Made by a program: the position numbers and the translations under genes
NCBI RefSeq assembly: GCF_022605165.1
Contig: NC_063073.1
Coordinates: 2,046,001-2,110,000, forward strand
Reading direction: 5' to 3'
Source: Purpureocillium takamizusanense
Taxonomy: Eukaryota > Ascomycota > Sordariomycetes > Hypocreales > Ophiocordycipitaceae
DNA length: 64,000 nucleotides
The notes under the pieces: generated by a model
The model's input: the letters and a program-made list of their open reading frames with translations, nothing else
The model's database searches: none
Told to the model about the DNA's origin: nothing
Part shown: piece after piece, positions 22,611 through 37,430 of the stretch
Layout: each line of letters opens with the position of its first letter
How positions within the stretch are numbered: the stretch's first letter is position 1

Positions 22611-23676
22611 CTACCACTTCATCTCGTGGGGCTTGTCGCCCTTTCGCAGGCTGAAAGAGCTGCCAAGGTAGCTGGCGAGCATGTCGACCTTCTTGATGCT
22701 GGCAATCAGGGGCTTGTCGATGGCCTTCTGGTCAGCAGCGCGGCTGCTGGCGATCTGCTTCTTCTGTGGAGGCGTCTGCGTTAGCCTCGACTGCCCTCGT
22801 CTCGTCTTCATCGCCAGGCGCACGAGTGCCTGGCTGGAGGCTCGAACAAACGTACCTGGGGCTTCTCTCCCTGCTTGAAGAAAGCCTCCTCGCCAGCCTT
22901 GTCCTTGGCCTTCTCGGCGGTGAAGTACTTGGGCTGGGAGACCTCCTCGACCTTCTTCTGGTCCAGGCCGGAGACGTCGACCTTGTAGGAGGTGGCGATG
23001 ACGTATCGGGAGTTGACCCGTCGCAGGGGGACACCGTTGATCTTGAAGGGGCCGGTGACGAGGAGGACACCCTGGTCGAGGGCCTTAACGAGGATGACGC
23101 GCTTGCCACGGAAACGACCGGCGAGGACGATCAGGACGGTGCCGGGCTGGAGCGACTGGCGAGGGGCCCAGGGGCGGATGGCCTTGCGGACCTGTTGGTT
23201 GCAGCGGGTTAGCATGCGCCTGAGCAACTCGGCTCGCGAAAACAGCAAAAATGCGCTGCGACACATCTCTCGGTCTTGCCCTGGGAGCCTATGAGGGGAT
23301 TGGCGTATCTAGATGGCGCAGGCGTTCGATGGATGTTCGTGATATTGTTTCGATACATGTTGGGCGGTGGATAAGGCCAGGCGAGCGTGTCTGTGCCGTC
23401 GTGTCGGGCCAATTTCTCGATGCCCAAGTCGCAAAGCATGTGCGGACATTGCCAGGCGTTGATCGCGATCCCAAAGACTCGTCCACGCTCACCATCTCCC
23501 AGGGCAGGGAACCTCGAAATGCCACAGGGGCATTGCCGTCACGTCATGACCTCGCGACTCACCTTCTTAGCCTCGCTCTCGTCGTCGGCGTTGTACCACT
23601 TCTTGGCCTTGTCGGCGGGAGCGGGAACCTCCCGGGTCGACTTCCCGAACTTCTTGGTCGTGGGCTTCGCCGACAT
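22611..23676 (-). CDS. RPL6: 60S ribosomal protein eL6
   Basis: Exons 23676-23563, 23191-22856 and 22763-22611 give 200 residues, the usual fungal length. It is a structural protein of the large ribosomal subunit. The core [26 protein letters not shown] (KOW-like, in two overlapping parts), the segment [18 protein letters not shown], and the C-terminal basic tail are typical eL6. The introns are 371 nt and 92 nt, both phase 0; the first is far longer than other introns here, a common feature of fungal ribosomal-protein genes. It starts at the ATG followed by [11 protein letters not shown]. Divergent from HSP78, with 454 bp between start codons. Confidence 0.96.
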
Positions 23677-24130
23677 GGTGACTCTCTCGACTGTGTCTGG
23701 TTGGGTGTGGAGGGAAGAAAGACACGTTTGGTGATGCTCGCCCGAAATGTTGGATTTCTTGTGAAAGCCACTAGCGAGTTTGTGGGAGCAAAATGTGAAC
23801 CCTCTGGCGCTATACCGCATTCGGACCCGTGCGGATGGGGCTGACTGCACGTGACGCCTATCGATGCGCTGCTTATCGATTAGACCGGCTTTTGGTGCTT
23901 CGGCCGATGACGGCGGGCCCGGAGACTCGGGAAGGTGCGAGAAAGTGCCCCAGCTATCGAGAGCTTGCCAGACTGAAGGTTTCGTCCCACCCCAAACAGC
24001 TTCGCCGCGGCCGAGTAGTTATATCTGCCCCCGAGAATCCCGCGCCCGCCCAGCATGGCTTAATTCGCAACTATTTGAATTGCTTTGCTCGCATCATTGC
24101 AATCTGCCGCGTTAGAAAACGTGCGCCAAC
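23677..24130. promoter_or_regulatory. Shared divergent promoter of RPL6 and HSP78
   Basis: The 454 bp between the two start codons must hold both promoters and both leaders. I see no perfect heat-shock element (GAAnnTTC) or stress element, only near matches such as GAAGGTTTC around 23977. Confidence 0.6.
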
Positions 24131-26494
24131 ATGCAAGCCCGAAGGCAGATGGTTTTCTCGGCCCAGCGTCTAGCTGGGGCCACGACACGATCCTCACGGC
24201 CCGTGGCACGACTAGTGGCCGGTCGAATCTCACACGCGCCATCTTTGCGGCTACTTCCGAGCCTGACGGTTCGCCACTACGCCAATGGCCGACCGCGCCC
24301 CCCGGGAGGCACGCATAGAATGAACCTTGGCGAGGAGGAAGAGAAGCCGGCTCTTGAGCAGTTTGGCATCGACCTTACCGCCAGGGCGAGGGACGGAAAG
24401 CTTGATCCCGTGATTGGAAGAGACGCGGAGATCCAGCGGACGATCCAGATCCTCTCTCGACGGACGAAAAATAACCCGGTACTCATCGGAAACGCTGGAA
24501 CGGGCAAGACGGCCATTCTCGAGGGCCTCGCCCTGCGCATCATCCGCGGCGACGTTCCCGAGAGCGTAAAGAACAAAAGAGTTATAAGCCTGGACCTCGG
24601 GTCGCTCATTGCGGGTGCCAAGTTCCGCGGCGACTTCGAGGAACGCCTCAAGAAGGTCCTAGACGAGGTGCAAAAGGCCGAGGGCGAGGTGATCCTCTTC
24701 ATCGACGAGCTGCACACCCTACTTGGCCTGGGCAAGGCTGAGGGCTCTATCGATGCCTCGAACCTCCTGAAACCCGCTTTGGCACGCGGCGAGCTCCAAT
24801 GCTGCGGCGCCACCACCCTTACCGAGTATCGGCAGATCGAAAAGGACGTCGCTCTTGCTCGGCGCTTCCAGCCCATAATTGTCAGCGAACCCTCCGTCGA
24901 AGATACCGTCAGTATCTTGAGAGGTATCAAGGATAAATACGAGGTGCATCATGGTGTCCGAATTACAGACGGGGCCTTGGTTGCCGCCGCCGCCCTCTCC
25001 AACAGGTACATCACAGACCGCTTCCTCCCCGACAAGGCTATCGACTTGATGGACGAAGCCGCCAGCCACCTCAAGCTGCAGCACGAATCCAAGCCAGAGG
25101 ATATCATGCGCCTAGACCACAAGATCATGACCATCCAAATTGAACTAGAAAGTTTGCGCAAAGAAAAGGATGTCGCCAGCAGAGAGCGCCGCGAGAAGCT
25201 CGAAAAGGACCTGGAACAGTACAACAACGAGATAGCGGAGCTCAATGCCCGATGGGACAAGGAGAGGTCGGAGATTGAATCGGTCAAGAAGGTGCAAGAG
25301 GACCTCGACAAGGCCCGGTTTGAGCTGGAGCAAGCACAGCGTGTGGGCAACTTTGGCCGCGCCTCGGAGCTCAGGTTTGGCGTCATCCCAGACTTGGAAG
25401 CCAAGCTGCCGTCCGATAAGGAGTCCCAGCAGGAGAAAGGTGACGATGCGCTCGTTCACGACGCAGTTACATCGGACGATATCGCCAACGTCGTTTCGCG
25501 CATCACAGGCATACCCGTGTCCAAGCTCACGTCGGGCCACATCGAGAAGCTAGTGCACATGGAGGACACGCTACGAGAAGCCGTCAAGGGACAAGATGAG
25601 GCCATTAAGGCTGTTTCAGACGCCGTGCGGCTTCAGCGCGCCGGCTTGAGCGGCGAGAATCGACCTTTGGCGTCCTTCTTCTTCCTCGGCCCGACGGGCG
25701 TGGGCAAGACGGAGCTCTGCAAGAAGCTCGCCGGCTTCCTGTTCTCGACCGAGTCTGCCGTCGTCCGGTTCGACATGTCCGAGTTCCAGGAGAAGCACAC
25801 TATCTCGCGTCTCATCGGCGCTCCGTCCGGCTACGTCGGCTATGAGGACGCGGGCCAGCTCACTGAGGCGGTCCGGCGCAAGCCGTACGCGGTGCTGCTC
25901 TTCGACGAGTTCGAGAAGGCGCACCGTGACATCTCGGCCCTGCTGCTCCAGGTCCTTGATGAGGGCTACCTGACGGACGCGCAGGGACACAAGGTCGACT
26001 TCAGGAACACAATCATTGTCCTAACGTCGAACCTCGGGGCCGACATACTCGTCGGGCAGAACCACATGCATCCGTACAAGGAGAATGCCGACGGGGAAAT
26101 CGACCCCTCGGTGCGCAAGGCTGTCATGGACGTCGTCGCCGAGGCGTACCCGCCCGAGTTCCTCAACCGCATCGACTCCTTCATCGTCTTCAAGCGCCTC
26201 GCCCGCAGCGCCATCCGCGACATCGTCGACATCCGCCTCAAGGAGCTCCAGCACCGCCTTGACGACAAGCGCATCACTCTCGCCGTCCCCGACGACGTCA
26301 AGGACTGGCTCGCCGAGCGCGGCTACGATCCCAAGTTTGGCGCCCGCCCGCTCAACCGTCTTATCACCAACGAGATTGGTAATGGCCTCGCTGACAAGAT
26401 CATCCGCGGCCAGCTCAAGATGGGCCAAGCCGCCGAGGTCCGCATCCGTGACGACAAGGAGGGCCTCGAGGTTATCAACATTTCCGAGGAGTGA
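24131..26494 (+). CDS. HSP78: Mitochondrial Hsp78, ClpB-type disaggregase
   Basis: A single exon of 787 residues. It is an AAA+ ATPase that rescues aggregated and misfolded proteins in the mitochondrial matrix with mitochondrial Hsp70. Residues 1-60 are Arg/Ser-rich (presequence). The ClpB N-domain is absent, as in Hsp78. NBD1 has Walker A GNAGTGKT (120-127) and Walker [14 protein letters not shown]; the coiled-coil middle domain spans about 330-430; NBD2 has GPTGVGKT (520-527), LLFDEFEKA and the pore loop SGYVGYED. The ATG at 24131 is the first in frame. No intron is needed. The length fits the family. Confidence 0.97.
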   Translation: MQARRQMVFSAQRLAGATTRSSRPVARLVAGRISHAPSLRLLPSLTVRHYANGRPRPPGGTHRMNLGEEEEKPALEQFGIDLTARARDGKLDPVIGRDAEIQRTIQILSRRTKNNPVLIGNAGTGKTAILEGLALRIIRGDVPESVKNKRVISLDLGSLIAGAKFRGDFEERLKKVLDEVQKAEGEVILFIDELHTLLGLGKAEGSIDASNLLKPALARGELQCCGATTLTEYRQIEKDVALARRFQPIIVSEPSVEDTVSILRGIKDKYEVHHGVRITDGALVAAAALSNRYITDRFLPDKAIDLMDEAASHLKLQHESKPEDIMRLDHKIMTIQIELESLRKEKDVASRERREKLEKDLEQYNNEIAELNARWDKERSEIESVKKVQEDLDKARFELEQAQRVGNFGRASELRFGVIPDLEAKLPSDKESQQEKGDDALVHDAVTSDDIANVVSRITGIPVSKLTSGHIEKLVHMEDTLREAVKGQDEAIKAVSDAVRLQRAGLSGENRPLASFFFLGPTGVGKTELCKKLAGFLFSTESAVVRFDMSEFQEKHTISRLIGAPSGYVGYEDAGQLTEAVRRKPYAVLLFDEFEKAHRDISALLLQVLDEGYLTDAQGHKVDFRNTIIVLTSNLGADILVGQNHMHPYKENADGEIDPSVRKAVMDVVAEAYPPEFLNRIDSFIVFKRLARSAIRDIVDIRLKELQHRLDDKRITLAVPDDVKDWLAERGYDPKFGARPLNRLITNEIGNGLADKIIRGQLKMGQAAEVRIRDDKEGLEVINISEE

Positions 26495-27666
26495 GCGCTG
26501 AGGAACCCCGCACGCGCGTCCTTTTCTGTATCATCAACGGTGTTGAATATGCTGCTCTATGTGCGTTTATCGCGCGGAGTTGGTGAGATCTTTTACAGGT
26601 TCATTCAATTCTTCTTGCACTCTTACGACAGACACGTACCCCGCGGAACATCTTCATGTACATTAGCACAAACACGGGTGTATCTAGCATGCACAAACTC
26701 CGCTCCTTATTGATACCCGCAAGCTTGGAGCAACTTGAATAATATACGAGACTCGTCTGAATCTTCTTTTTTCTTTATTGTTACCGTGCCTTTGTGCGCC
26801 TGTGATGATAAGCTCAGTCGCAGCTGCGGACTGTGCGCGAATATATTCCTTCTGAGTCACCACCAGATGCGACTCAAATCGGGCAGTCTTCTATACAAGG
26901 TTGGACAGACTCGCGACATACACACATGCCCGTCACAGATGCGGCAGCCTGCAGGAGCAGAGAAACCAAACTCGATTTTTATCCCACTTCCCATTCTCCC
27001 CCATCCCATTCACTCCGCTACGATCAACCCCGGCCGGGAGGCCTTAGACAGCGAACGAACAACCCAACTCCGCCAATCTAGCGCAATGAGAGATGAGACG
27101 AAGAGAGAGCGCAGTTGCCACAAAAGACACGAAAAACCAAAACAAGTCAACTCCACCCGCGAGCCAATGCCATAGCCTTTGTGTACGCATCTCACAACCT
27201 CTACCCCTTCTCCTTCTCCTCCACTCCTGTCACCGTGACTGCACCCTCCGCGTGATGCCGAGTAGCCACGATCCGAAAAGACTCAGAAGACATGCCTAGG
27301 TTGTGTGCCAAGTCGTCCCAGCGCATAAAGTCGTTGCACATCGAAAAGCGCCAGGTGGCGGTCCAGCGACGTTGCCGAGATTGGCACGTGATCGCGATCC
27401 AGAGTAAAGCTTCGGGGCCCGCTGTGCACTGGAGCGGGGCATCACGACAACACCAAGACGACAACGAAGGGACAGGAAACGAGCGCGGGAGTGGTCGACA
27501 GCCCGACGCCAAGACGATTAAGGGACTAAGTTCGATTGGAGGTTGACCGATAATTTTGCAAATTACAACCGAACCCAGAAGTTGGGCAAGACCGATGCGA
27601 ATAGCGTACGTGACAAGATGGAGTAGGCAGGAGAAGGCGGAGTGGATCCAAGCTTCTCTCGATTCT
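26495..27666. other. Convergent intergenic region between HSP78 and ARF1
   Basis: 3' UTRs of the two genes plus anonymous DNA. Short frames only; none recognised. Confidence 0.6.
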
Positions 27667-30605
<2,939 letters not shown>

Positions 30606-31393
30606 ATGCATCTGCTCACGGCAGCGAGGTCGCTCCTCGCCGCGGCCCTGGCCTTCCAGGTCGCCTCGGCGCACAACATCGTCCTGCCCGCCCACGGCCT
30701 CGAGTGCTTCCACGAGAACCTGCACCGCGACGACAAGATGACCGTTACCTTCCAGGTCGGCGATCGCGAGTTTGGCAGCGCGGGGAACCTCGACATTGAC
30801 TTTTGGGTATGAATGATTCACACATCCCACCTAGGCAGGCAGCATCGTCACGAGGCGATGGATGGTAGCCTGCGGCCTGGCATGTGGTCGACTGACGTGG
30901 AGCTTGAAACGGACAGATTGTCAACCCCTCAGGTGGTTATGAGGTCAACGAGAAGACCGTCTCCAACGGCGACCACTCCATCGTCGCCAAAACCGATGGA
31001 AAGTTCACGTACTGCTTCGGCAACCAGCACTGGGGTGCCAACAGCAAGGAGGTGTCATTCAACGTCCACGGCATCGTCTATGTCAGCGAGTCTGACATGC
31101 CCTCCGATCCCATCGAGTCCGAAGGTACACTAAGGATGCCTGCCCGGCCCGAGCCTCTGGCAGAAGGAGCTAACACAGTTATTCTAGTCCGCCGTCTGAC
31201 CGACCTCCTCGCCCAAGTCAAGGACGAGCAGTCTTACATTGTCGTCCGCGAGCGCACTCACCGCAACACCGCCGAGAGCACCAATGCCCGCGTCAAGTGG
31301 TGGAACCTGTTTGTCATTGGTGTCGTCATTGGAGAGTCCCTGTTCCAGGTCTGGTGGCTGCGGCGCTTCTTCGAGGTCAAGCGGGTCGTCTAA
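30606..31393 (+). CDS. EMP24: p24-family cargo receptor Emp24
   Basis: Exons 30606-30806, 30917-31124 and 31188-31393 give 204 residues. p24 proteins cycle between ER and Golgi in COPII and COPI vesicles and help sort GPI-anchored and other cargo. A signal peptide (1 to about 22, ending VASA) is followed by a GOLD domain whose two cysteines (LECFHEN and FTYCFGN) form the conserved disulphide, a coiled region (HRNTAESTNARV) and one membrane span (LFVIGVVIGESLFQVWWL). The tail RRFFEVKRVV has the FF motif and terminal VV of the Emp24 (beta) class. Introns are 110 and 63 nt. The start was chosen as the ATG directly before the signal peptide. Confidence 0.95.
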
Positions 31394-31896
31394 GCGGCTC
31401 TGCATCTTCTCTTCGAATTTTACCAGGCTTGCCGCGTGGCGACGACGGAGGGGAAGCGGCACGGCTTCCCTCGGCGGGCTCCGCGGACAAACAGGCTGGA
31501 GACGCGCATGTGTGCGAGTTGCTGTTTGTCTGATGCACCAGCGGGTTTGCGAGGGTCGCACATTTCTGGCGCAACGGCTCGGGACGGGTCTCGAGAATTT
31601 TGATGACCAAAAGAACAAAGGAGGCATTGTGTGGCTAGCATGTGGTAATATGATAGAACCGTGGTCGGCTCCTGTAATTGGTACGAGGCACATTGACGCC
31701 GAATGATGGGCCAGCCTGATCTCACCCAAAACTGAACGACTCTCACCATGTCTCTACATCTGACACAAGGCTCGAGGGCTGACTTTACGAGTCCCAATTA
31801 TTCAAATTCAGTGCGAGTAATATGTACATCCAACGCCGTGCCAACTCCCAGCAATGTCTCGATACACAAAGGCAGTTGAACCATAGAACGCCATAT
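31394..31896. other. Convergent 3' region of EMP24 and the DUF3405 gene
   Basis: 503 bp with 3' UTRs; no gene or repeat seen. Confidence 0.6.
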
Positions 31897-34458
31897 TTAC
31901 GCAGTAGGGTCCGACTCAGGCACAGCATCTTCCGCGCCCTGAGCCGGAGCAACCTCGACTGGCAGCTCCACATCTTTGACAGGATGTAGCAGCATGGGCG
32001 GCAGGCACATCCGCCCTTCGCCACCAGGCATGCTGCTTGGTCCGGAGCCGCCTTGCTTGCTCTGATCCTCCGTTCTCTCGAACTCATCGCCACCATCGTT
32101 GTTGACCTTGAGGCCAAGCCAGCGGCGGTATAGGTTGGGCGCGAAGCCAGAATTGTAAAACCAACTCAGCCCCTGCATGTTGTGCTCGCGCTCGCCGTAG
32201 ACGCTCGTTCGCGAGCCGCCCGCCGTGCCATCATGGCCGCCATTGTACGTCTGTGCCATGAAATCAACTGGCCACCTCCTGTCCACGTACATTGGGTGCG
32301 GTGCATACACGGCCTTGTAACCGTGCTGCAGAGCCACTGTCGCCGGCCACATCTCGGGAAAGGCGAATTGCTTCTTGTAGGCCGTCATGCGATGCATTGT
32401 CATTAGGAGGCGACGAGACATGCGTGATGTGGTGATGATGGACGCACGCCGCGGCGGCATGGGATGCGACCTGTTGAAGCCCGTGATGTCATCTTTGAGC
32501 TTCCACGTCGTCTCGTCAGGGTCGAAGATGGGATTCAGCGAGATGTAATCAGCCTCTTCTCCGACACCCCACTGGTAGCGATCTCCCTCATATGGCGTTT
32601 GGGGCACAGGATCTTGCTCCACATCAAACCAGTCATTCTGATCAGACGGCCGGACCGGACCCCAAACAGGCTTCCCCTTGACTTTGGCGGCGTCCTCGGG
32701 GTTCTTCACGCCGGGCATCTTCCTCCAGACATTGTCAGACCCGACGACGCCCATTTCGCTTTGAACGCGCGACATTTGAGAAAAGTCTTCCCAGGAGCCG
32801 TGAATCGTGGGAAAGTAGAACCTGGAGCTGCGTTCCCACAGACCCTTCCGGGGCTGCGCCTTGGCCCAGTCTTCAAGCTTGGTGACGAAGTCGTAGTAGT
32901 TGCCAGTGTAGCGGATGTCCATCTCCCACTGCCAGAAGTAATCATACTCTGGGTGCATATAGGCAAAATACTGCATCGCCATAGACAAGCCACGGTAGAC
33001 TCCATGCACCGGAAGCTCCGGTCCGCGGCTCCAGAGGTCGTAGATTCCCTGGTACAGCGACAGCATCTGTGTCTCGGTCCATAACGTGACGAGTCCTCGG
33101 AACTCTTTCGGGATGCTATCGCGTATTCTTTGCTCGTACGCCTCATGATCTGCCCAAATCGGATGATGGGCGTCATTTCGCACCTGCACGAGAAGGTGGA
33201 CGTCATATCTTCCACCAGAACCTAGCGACAGCTCTGCGATCATGGAGCGCAGGTTGGCAATGTCGTCCTCTCGAAAGAGATATTCGTCCCAGCATCGCAC
33301 CACAACTGCCGTTCTCGCCTTCTTCTCGCTGGTGACCCCTTCTGTCTTCTCCCCCTTGCCGCTTTTGGTGAATTGCGTCTCCTGTGCGGTGCTGTTGTTG
33401 GCGGGAGCATCTCTCCGCAGAGGAGCGCTTGAGTCGCTATTGCCAATGTAAAATCCATGAGGATGTGGTGTTTTTTCAGGGAGCTCCTTAAATCGCGCAG
33501 CGTTGTTCTTGAAGCACTGGCGTTGCACCGTGGCCCAATCGACCTCGCGATAGTCCACGCGGGGACTCTGGCTCCAAACATTGTCGGATCCTTCGCTCTC
33601 ACCGTGCTCCCCGGTACCCAAGCCACCGGTCCTTGTTGAGTATCCGAAGCCGTAAGGCCCATAGCGACCAAATCTCTCAAAGCAGATGTCTTCGGGGAGT
33701 TTCAAGACATCATAGGACCCAGCGACGCTCTCAGGGAAGCCGAGTGGTCGACCTTGGTAGTAGCGCAACATCGGTGGGCGGACCTTGCCAGCAGTGTCGA
33801 TGAAGCATTCTTTCATATCGGATTCTTTGCTCCGATTCGGGTATTCCGTCCAAGCCTTGCTGGTAGGGACGTCCCTCCGCGCGGAATCGTCACGACTCTC
33901 CGTTTCGGGAACGTCGACGGCGCTCTCTTCGCCGGGCCGAGCCAACGCCAGCGGCTCATTAGGTCGCGGATACTCTGGCTTGCTCTCCCGGAAAGGCTTC
34001 AGCGTTCTTACTCCTCCATAGTATCTCTCCAGGAATGGGAACGTTTCCCAGACGGGTGGAGGTGGCGGTGCCTTGTTAATTTTGCCGTTTGCTACCTTCC
34101 AGTTCTCGACTTGGCTAGCTCGGATGAGGCTGAATATCATTAGGAGAATTACTCCAGCAATGCCAAAGCAAATATACCGGGTGACTTTGGTCGGCAGTCG
34201 ATAGGGATAGACGCTCGCGGGTTTCCGCTTGGGGGCTGGCCGCAGCCGCTTTGGCCGAAGGAGCGATCGGTTTGGAGCAGCATCGGAGGCATTTCCTGAT
34301 GAGTACGGTGAAGAGGGGGAGTATGAACTCTCCGAGTCGTCATCTGAGGAAAAGTAGCTGTCGTTGGAGTATCGCTCCTTCGTCGGCGAGTCGGTCCTGC
34401 GGTAGAGCGGCAGACGCTGCTCCTGGGGCCGCCGGAGCGGGTTCGAAAGAAGACCCAT
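31897..34458 (-). CDS. DUF3405 family type II membrane protein
   Basis: A single exon of 853 residues. A basic, Ser-rich cytosolic N-terminus (about 1-90) precedes one membrane span (about 92-112, YICFGIAGVILLMIFSLI), then a Pro-rich stalk and a large lumenal domain, the layout of Golgi glycosyltransferases. Motifs such as AVVVRCWDEYLFREDD, WQWEMDIRYTGNYYDF and WERSSRFYFPTIHGSW identify the fungal DUF3405 family. Its biochemical role is unproven; the topology and the DIR acidic motif are consistent with sugar transfer. Start ATG 34458, stop TAA 31899-31897. Shares a 1.8-kb upstream region with the luciferase-domain gene. Confidence 0.88.
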   Translation of the reverse strand: MGLLSNPLRRPQEQRLPLYRRTDSPTKERYSNDSYFSSDDDSESSYSPSSPYSSGNASDAAPNRSLLRPKRLRPAPKRKPASVYPYRLPTKVTRYICFGIAGVILLMIFSLIRASQVENWKVANGKINKAPPPPPVWETFPFLERYYGGVRTLKPFRESKPEYPRPNEPLALARPGEESAVDVPETESRDDSARRDVPTSKAWTEYPNRSKESDMKECFIDTAGKVRPPMLRYYQGRPLGFPESVAGSYDVLKLPEDICFERFGRYGPYGFGYSTRTGGLGTGEHGESEGSDNVWSQSPRVDYREVDWATVQRQCFKNNAARFKELPEKTPHPHGFYIGNSDSSAPLRRDAPANNSTAQETQFTKSGKGEKTEGVTSEKKARTAVVVRCWDEYLFREDDIANLRSMIAELSLGSGGRYDVHLLVQVRNDAHHPIWADHEAYEQRIRDSIPKEFRGLVTLWTETQMLSLYQGIYDLWSRGPELPVHGVYRGLSMAMQYFAYMHPEYDYFWQWEMDIRYTGNYYDFVTKLEDWAKAQPRKGLWERSSRFYFPTIHGSWEDFSQMSRVQSEMGVVGSDNVWRKMPGVKNPEDAAKVKGKPVWGPVRPSDQNDWFDVEQDPVPQTPYEGDRYQWGVGEEADYISLNPIFDPDETTWKLKDDITGFNRSHPMPPRRASIITTSRMSRRLLMTMHRMTAYKKQFAFPEMWPATVALQHGYKAVYAPHPMYVDRRWPVDFMAQTYNGGHDGTAGGSRTSVYGEREHNMQGLSWFYNSGFAPNLYRRWLGLKVNNDGGDEFERTEDQSKQGGSGPSSMPGGEGRMCLPPMLLHPVKDVELPVEVAPAQGAEDAVPESDPTA

Positions 34459-36260
34459 GGCGGGCCGTCTCTTTGTTCCACAACTGCATTTTGAGCCTCA
34501 GCCCAACTGTCCGGCACAAGAAGCGAATGGAATGTGCTCACCGTTTTCTCGTCCCAGGGCCTTGTAAGGAATGTTGCTGTCGACTTTAGAGGATGTGGAA
34601 GGTGGTGGCCCACGTGCCTGCCGGAACGCGGCTGCGAGTTTCGAAGAGCTAAATTGACGATGGCAAACAGTAGAGATTGAGGGTTTCGCTCGGTTTTGCA
34701 GCAAAGGAGAATGATTTCGTGTGGAAATTGTCGAGATGTCCGCTGCTTGCTTGCGTCAGCGCCTGCGGCGAGGGCCAGTCCTGTTGGTGTTGTCAGGCCT
34801 CCTTGGTTGCGGGGCAACGGACCCCCCATGCAATCAATACGCGGGCGTCAGGCCGTGTAATCCTCACCAGTGGATTTTATGCACGAACAGATGCAAGCAG
34901 AATTGACATTACGCATTGCCTGCCATCGCCTTTTTGCTTGGGATGATCCTAGACTGAACCTGGTTCGCGCATAGCGTGCGTTTCGAGGAAAGATAAAAAT
35001 CGAATTACAACTTGGGAAGCTGCGGCGAGACCGCTCCTGCCATTGAGCATTGTGCCTTCCATCAACCAAGTAACATCACCCCACATGGAGATCACGGGGT
35101 CTCGTCTCTCACTCAGCACCCTCTCTGCCTGGCAACGGCTTGGCCTCCCGTTGATTCTTCAGCATTCCCTTTCAATTCACGAGTCTCTCCTCTCCGCAAG
35201 CAACATGCACGCACCGTGGCGGCCCGCGCTACGTACCCACGTCTACCAGGCTTTGCCACGCAGGGCGCCGGCTGCATCAACGGCCTCCGGTCCAGAACGT
35301 GAAAGAAAAGAAAACTAGGCATGACACGATCGGAGAGTCCAAAATCACGAAGAAGCAAGGTTGAGCCATTGCCCATGAGGTCACAGATAATTTGGCTGCA
35401 GTCCGCCTCCGTCATTGGCAGCACTAAATAGGACCAGCGCCCCGACGCACCGTTTGTCTCGAGTTTGCTCTGCTGACCACCTCTCAGGACGCAAGCCCTT
35501 CTTCAACGTTGATCTTTGGGGCATCAGTCGCTGGGCTCGAACCCAGCGGCACATCGGTCTCGCTTGTCGCTGCCCACCGACCTTCCGCGCCGATAGCCAC
35601 ACCGTCTCAGCCTCTGTTCGAAAGCAACCCCGCCCAGCCACGCCTCGAATCATCCGCTAGCGCTCCCAAGAGCTGACGTCCCAACACCCGCTACCTCAGC
35701 CCAACGTCATGGGGCTTGACGCTGGGTGTGACCGACGGTGACCCGCCTGCCAACTAATTCCCCTTTGCACCTGTACGAAGGACGCAGACACATCTTTGGC
35801 CTTCCGCTACCTGTTGTGCTGCGTGGAGACAGACGACTCTCGCATTCTCCAATGGCTCGACGGGCCGTCGCAAGCCATTTAGTTAGCCTATCATGCGCAA
35901 GGTGATGTATTTGTACGATCCCCGGATTGAACACAGCCCAAGACGTGGTCCGTAGTCAGTCGATCAGGTGCCCATTCCGCTGCAGCACCAAGCCATGTAG
36001 TCGTGAACCCTGCGTCCTCCTCCCGAGGGCCGCTCTGCCTTACTCCTCTTTCTCTCAAAACTACTTATATCCCGATGTCTCTCCGGACTGCAGCTATTCG
36101 ATTGTAGACTGTTGTTGTGTATACTCAAAGAGAAGAGAGCCTCTCAAGGTCAGCTCTTGCATGGACTTGTTAGAGTCGGTCTGGGGGCGAATCACTTTAT
36201 ATCATCAACACTCTATGTATCCTCGCCGATCTTTGAGGCAACCTCATCTCATCCCCGACG
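34459..36260. promoter_or_regulatory. Divergent upstream region, DUF3405 and luciferase-domain genes
   Basis: 1.8 kb with no recognised gene. A hairpin at about 35531-35547 (CTGGG / CCCAG around TCGA) resembles a tRNA T arm, but no tRNA body surrounds it. Confidence 0.5.
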
Positions 36261-37239
36261 ATGACTACTCTCGCAGCGACCGAAACCAGAACGTTGGGTG
36301 ACGCCGCCTCGATGCTAAAGTACGAGCTTCGCGGCGAGCTCGAGGAGCCCGGCCTTCGGGCTTCGTGCGGTTTCCAGCAGCGCCCCATGTCCGTAACCCT
36401 CGACGGCACCTCAATCTTCACCATAGCTCTCTCCCTCGTCCTGCTCATCCACTTCCTCGGCTCGCACCCCGTTCAGATCCTCGTCAGCATCGTGCCTCTC
36501 CTCCTCGCAGTTCACAACGACTATCAAAACTTTATCAACCTCGGCCCCGGTGGCACGCCATCCACATTCCAGGGCTACTTGCGCATCACCTGGCTGCGGC
36601 TGTGGGCCCTCCGAGATCCCTATTCTGCGCCCAACCCAGACCCCTCCGGCGTCCCTGGGGAGGGCATCCTCAGCCGGCAGCGGCTCCCGTATCGGGCCGG
36701 GCCGCGGCCGCTTGTGGCGGGCATCGCGCCCCAGCGGCAGGTGGACCAACACGGATCTCAGTCCTGCTACCTATCGCTGCGGCGGGCCATGGAGCGGCTC
36801 AGCGCGCACAGCCCGCTCAAGTTCGGGACGGAGCGGTCGTGCCTCGAGAAGCACGGGCTGGCCCTCTTCGCGAGGCATCCGCTGCAGACGAACTGCCAGG
36901 GCGAGATCTGCCACGTTCACGACTCGGACCACTCGATGCACATGTGTCTGCACCCCGACGACATCAGGGAGCTGCTGAGCAAGGGCTGGGGCCAGAGGCA
37001 CCCGCTGGCACGCAAGGGCTGGCTGCTGCAGATGCCTGTGTCTCCCAACTTCGTCATGGTGTACGCTCCTCGAAGTAAGACTGCACTCCAACCGACGGCA
37101 CACTGAGGCACACTGAAGGTAGATTTTCCTGCTGACCGACGTAGATGAGCATGAGCTGCAAATCACGTACAAGATTGTCGAGGCGGCCATCTGGTATACC
37201 CTCGCCGAGCGCGTAGACCTCGACGCCTTGTCTAAATGA
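36261..37239 (+). CDS. Luciferase-domain (DUF5519-like) membrane protein
   Basis: Exons 36261-37074 and 37145-37239 (70-nt intron) give 302 residues. Residues about 50-78 are hydrophobic (IFTIALSLVLLIHFLG then VQILVSIVPLLLAV), one long or two short membrane segments. The C-terminal half has EICHVHDSDHSMHM, KGWGQRHPLA and VMVYAPR followed after splicing by NEHELQITYKIVEAA, the signature of the Pfam Luciferase-like domain found in many fungal proteins. The name comes from a fungal bioluminescence enzyme family; no light-emitting role is implied, and the true reaction is unknown. The His-rich HVHDSDHSMH may bind metal (inference). Confidence 0.82.
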
Positions 37240-37430
37240 CGTTGCTATCAAAAGAGGGGCGCTTTACAGGAGGAATCGGTTTCAAGTCTGCATTTGTCCG
37301 AAACTGGTAGCTATTCGTTAGTAGGTCTATGCCACGATAGCCTGGGGTATCTGAGCAATTAATATACATTCCATGTTGTACACCATCGCATCTTGGCGAG
37401 GAGGCGGCTCGCTACCGCCGCCGCCGGCGC

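Noticed and set aside
23192..23562. Intronic C/D snoRNA in RPL6
   Set aside because: No convincing C box and D box pair on the sense strand.
35531..35547. tRNA T-arm-like hairpin
   Set aside because: No acceptor stem, A box or anticodon arm at the right distance on either strand.
36365..37078. 237-codon plus-strand frame inside the luciferase-domain gene
   Set aside because: Alternative frame of a well-supported exon; no family match and wrong splice join.
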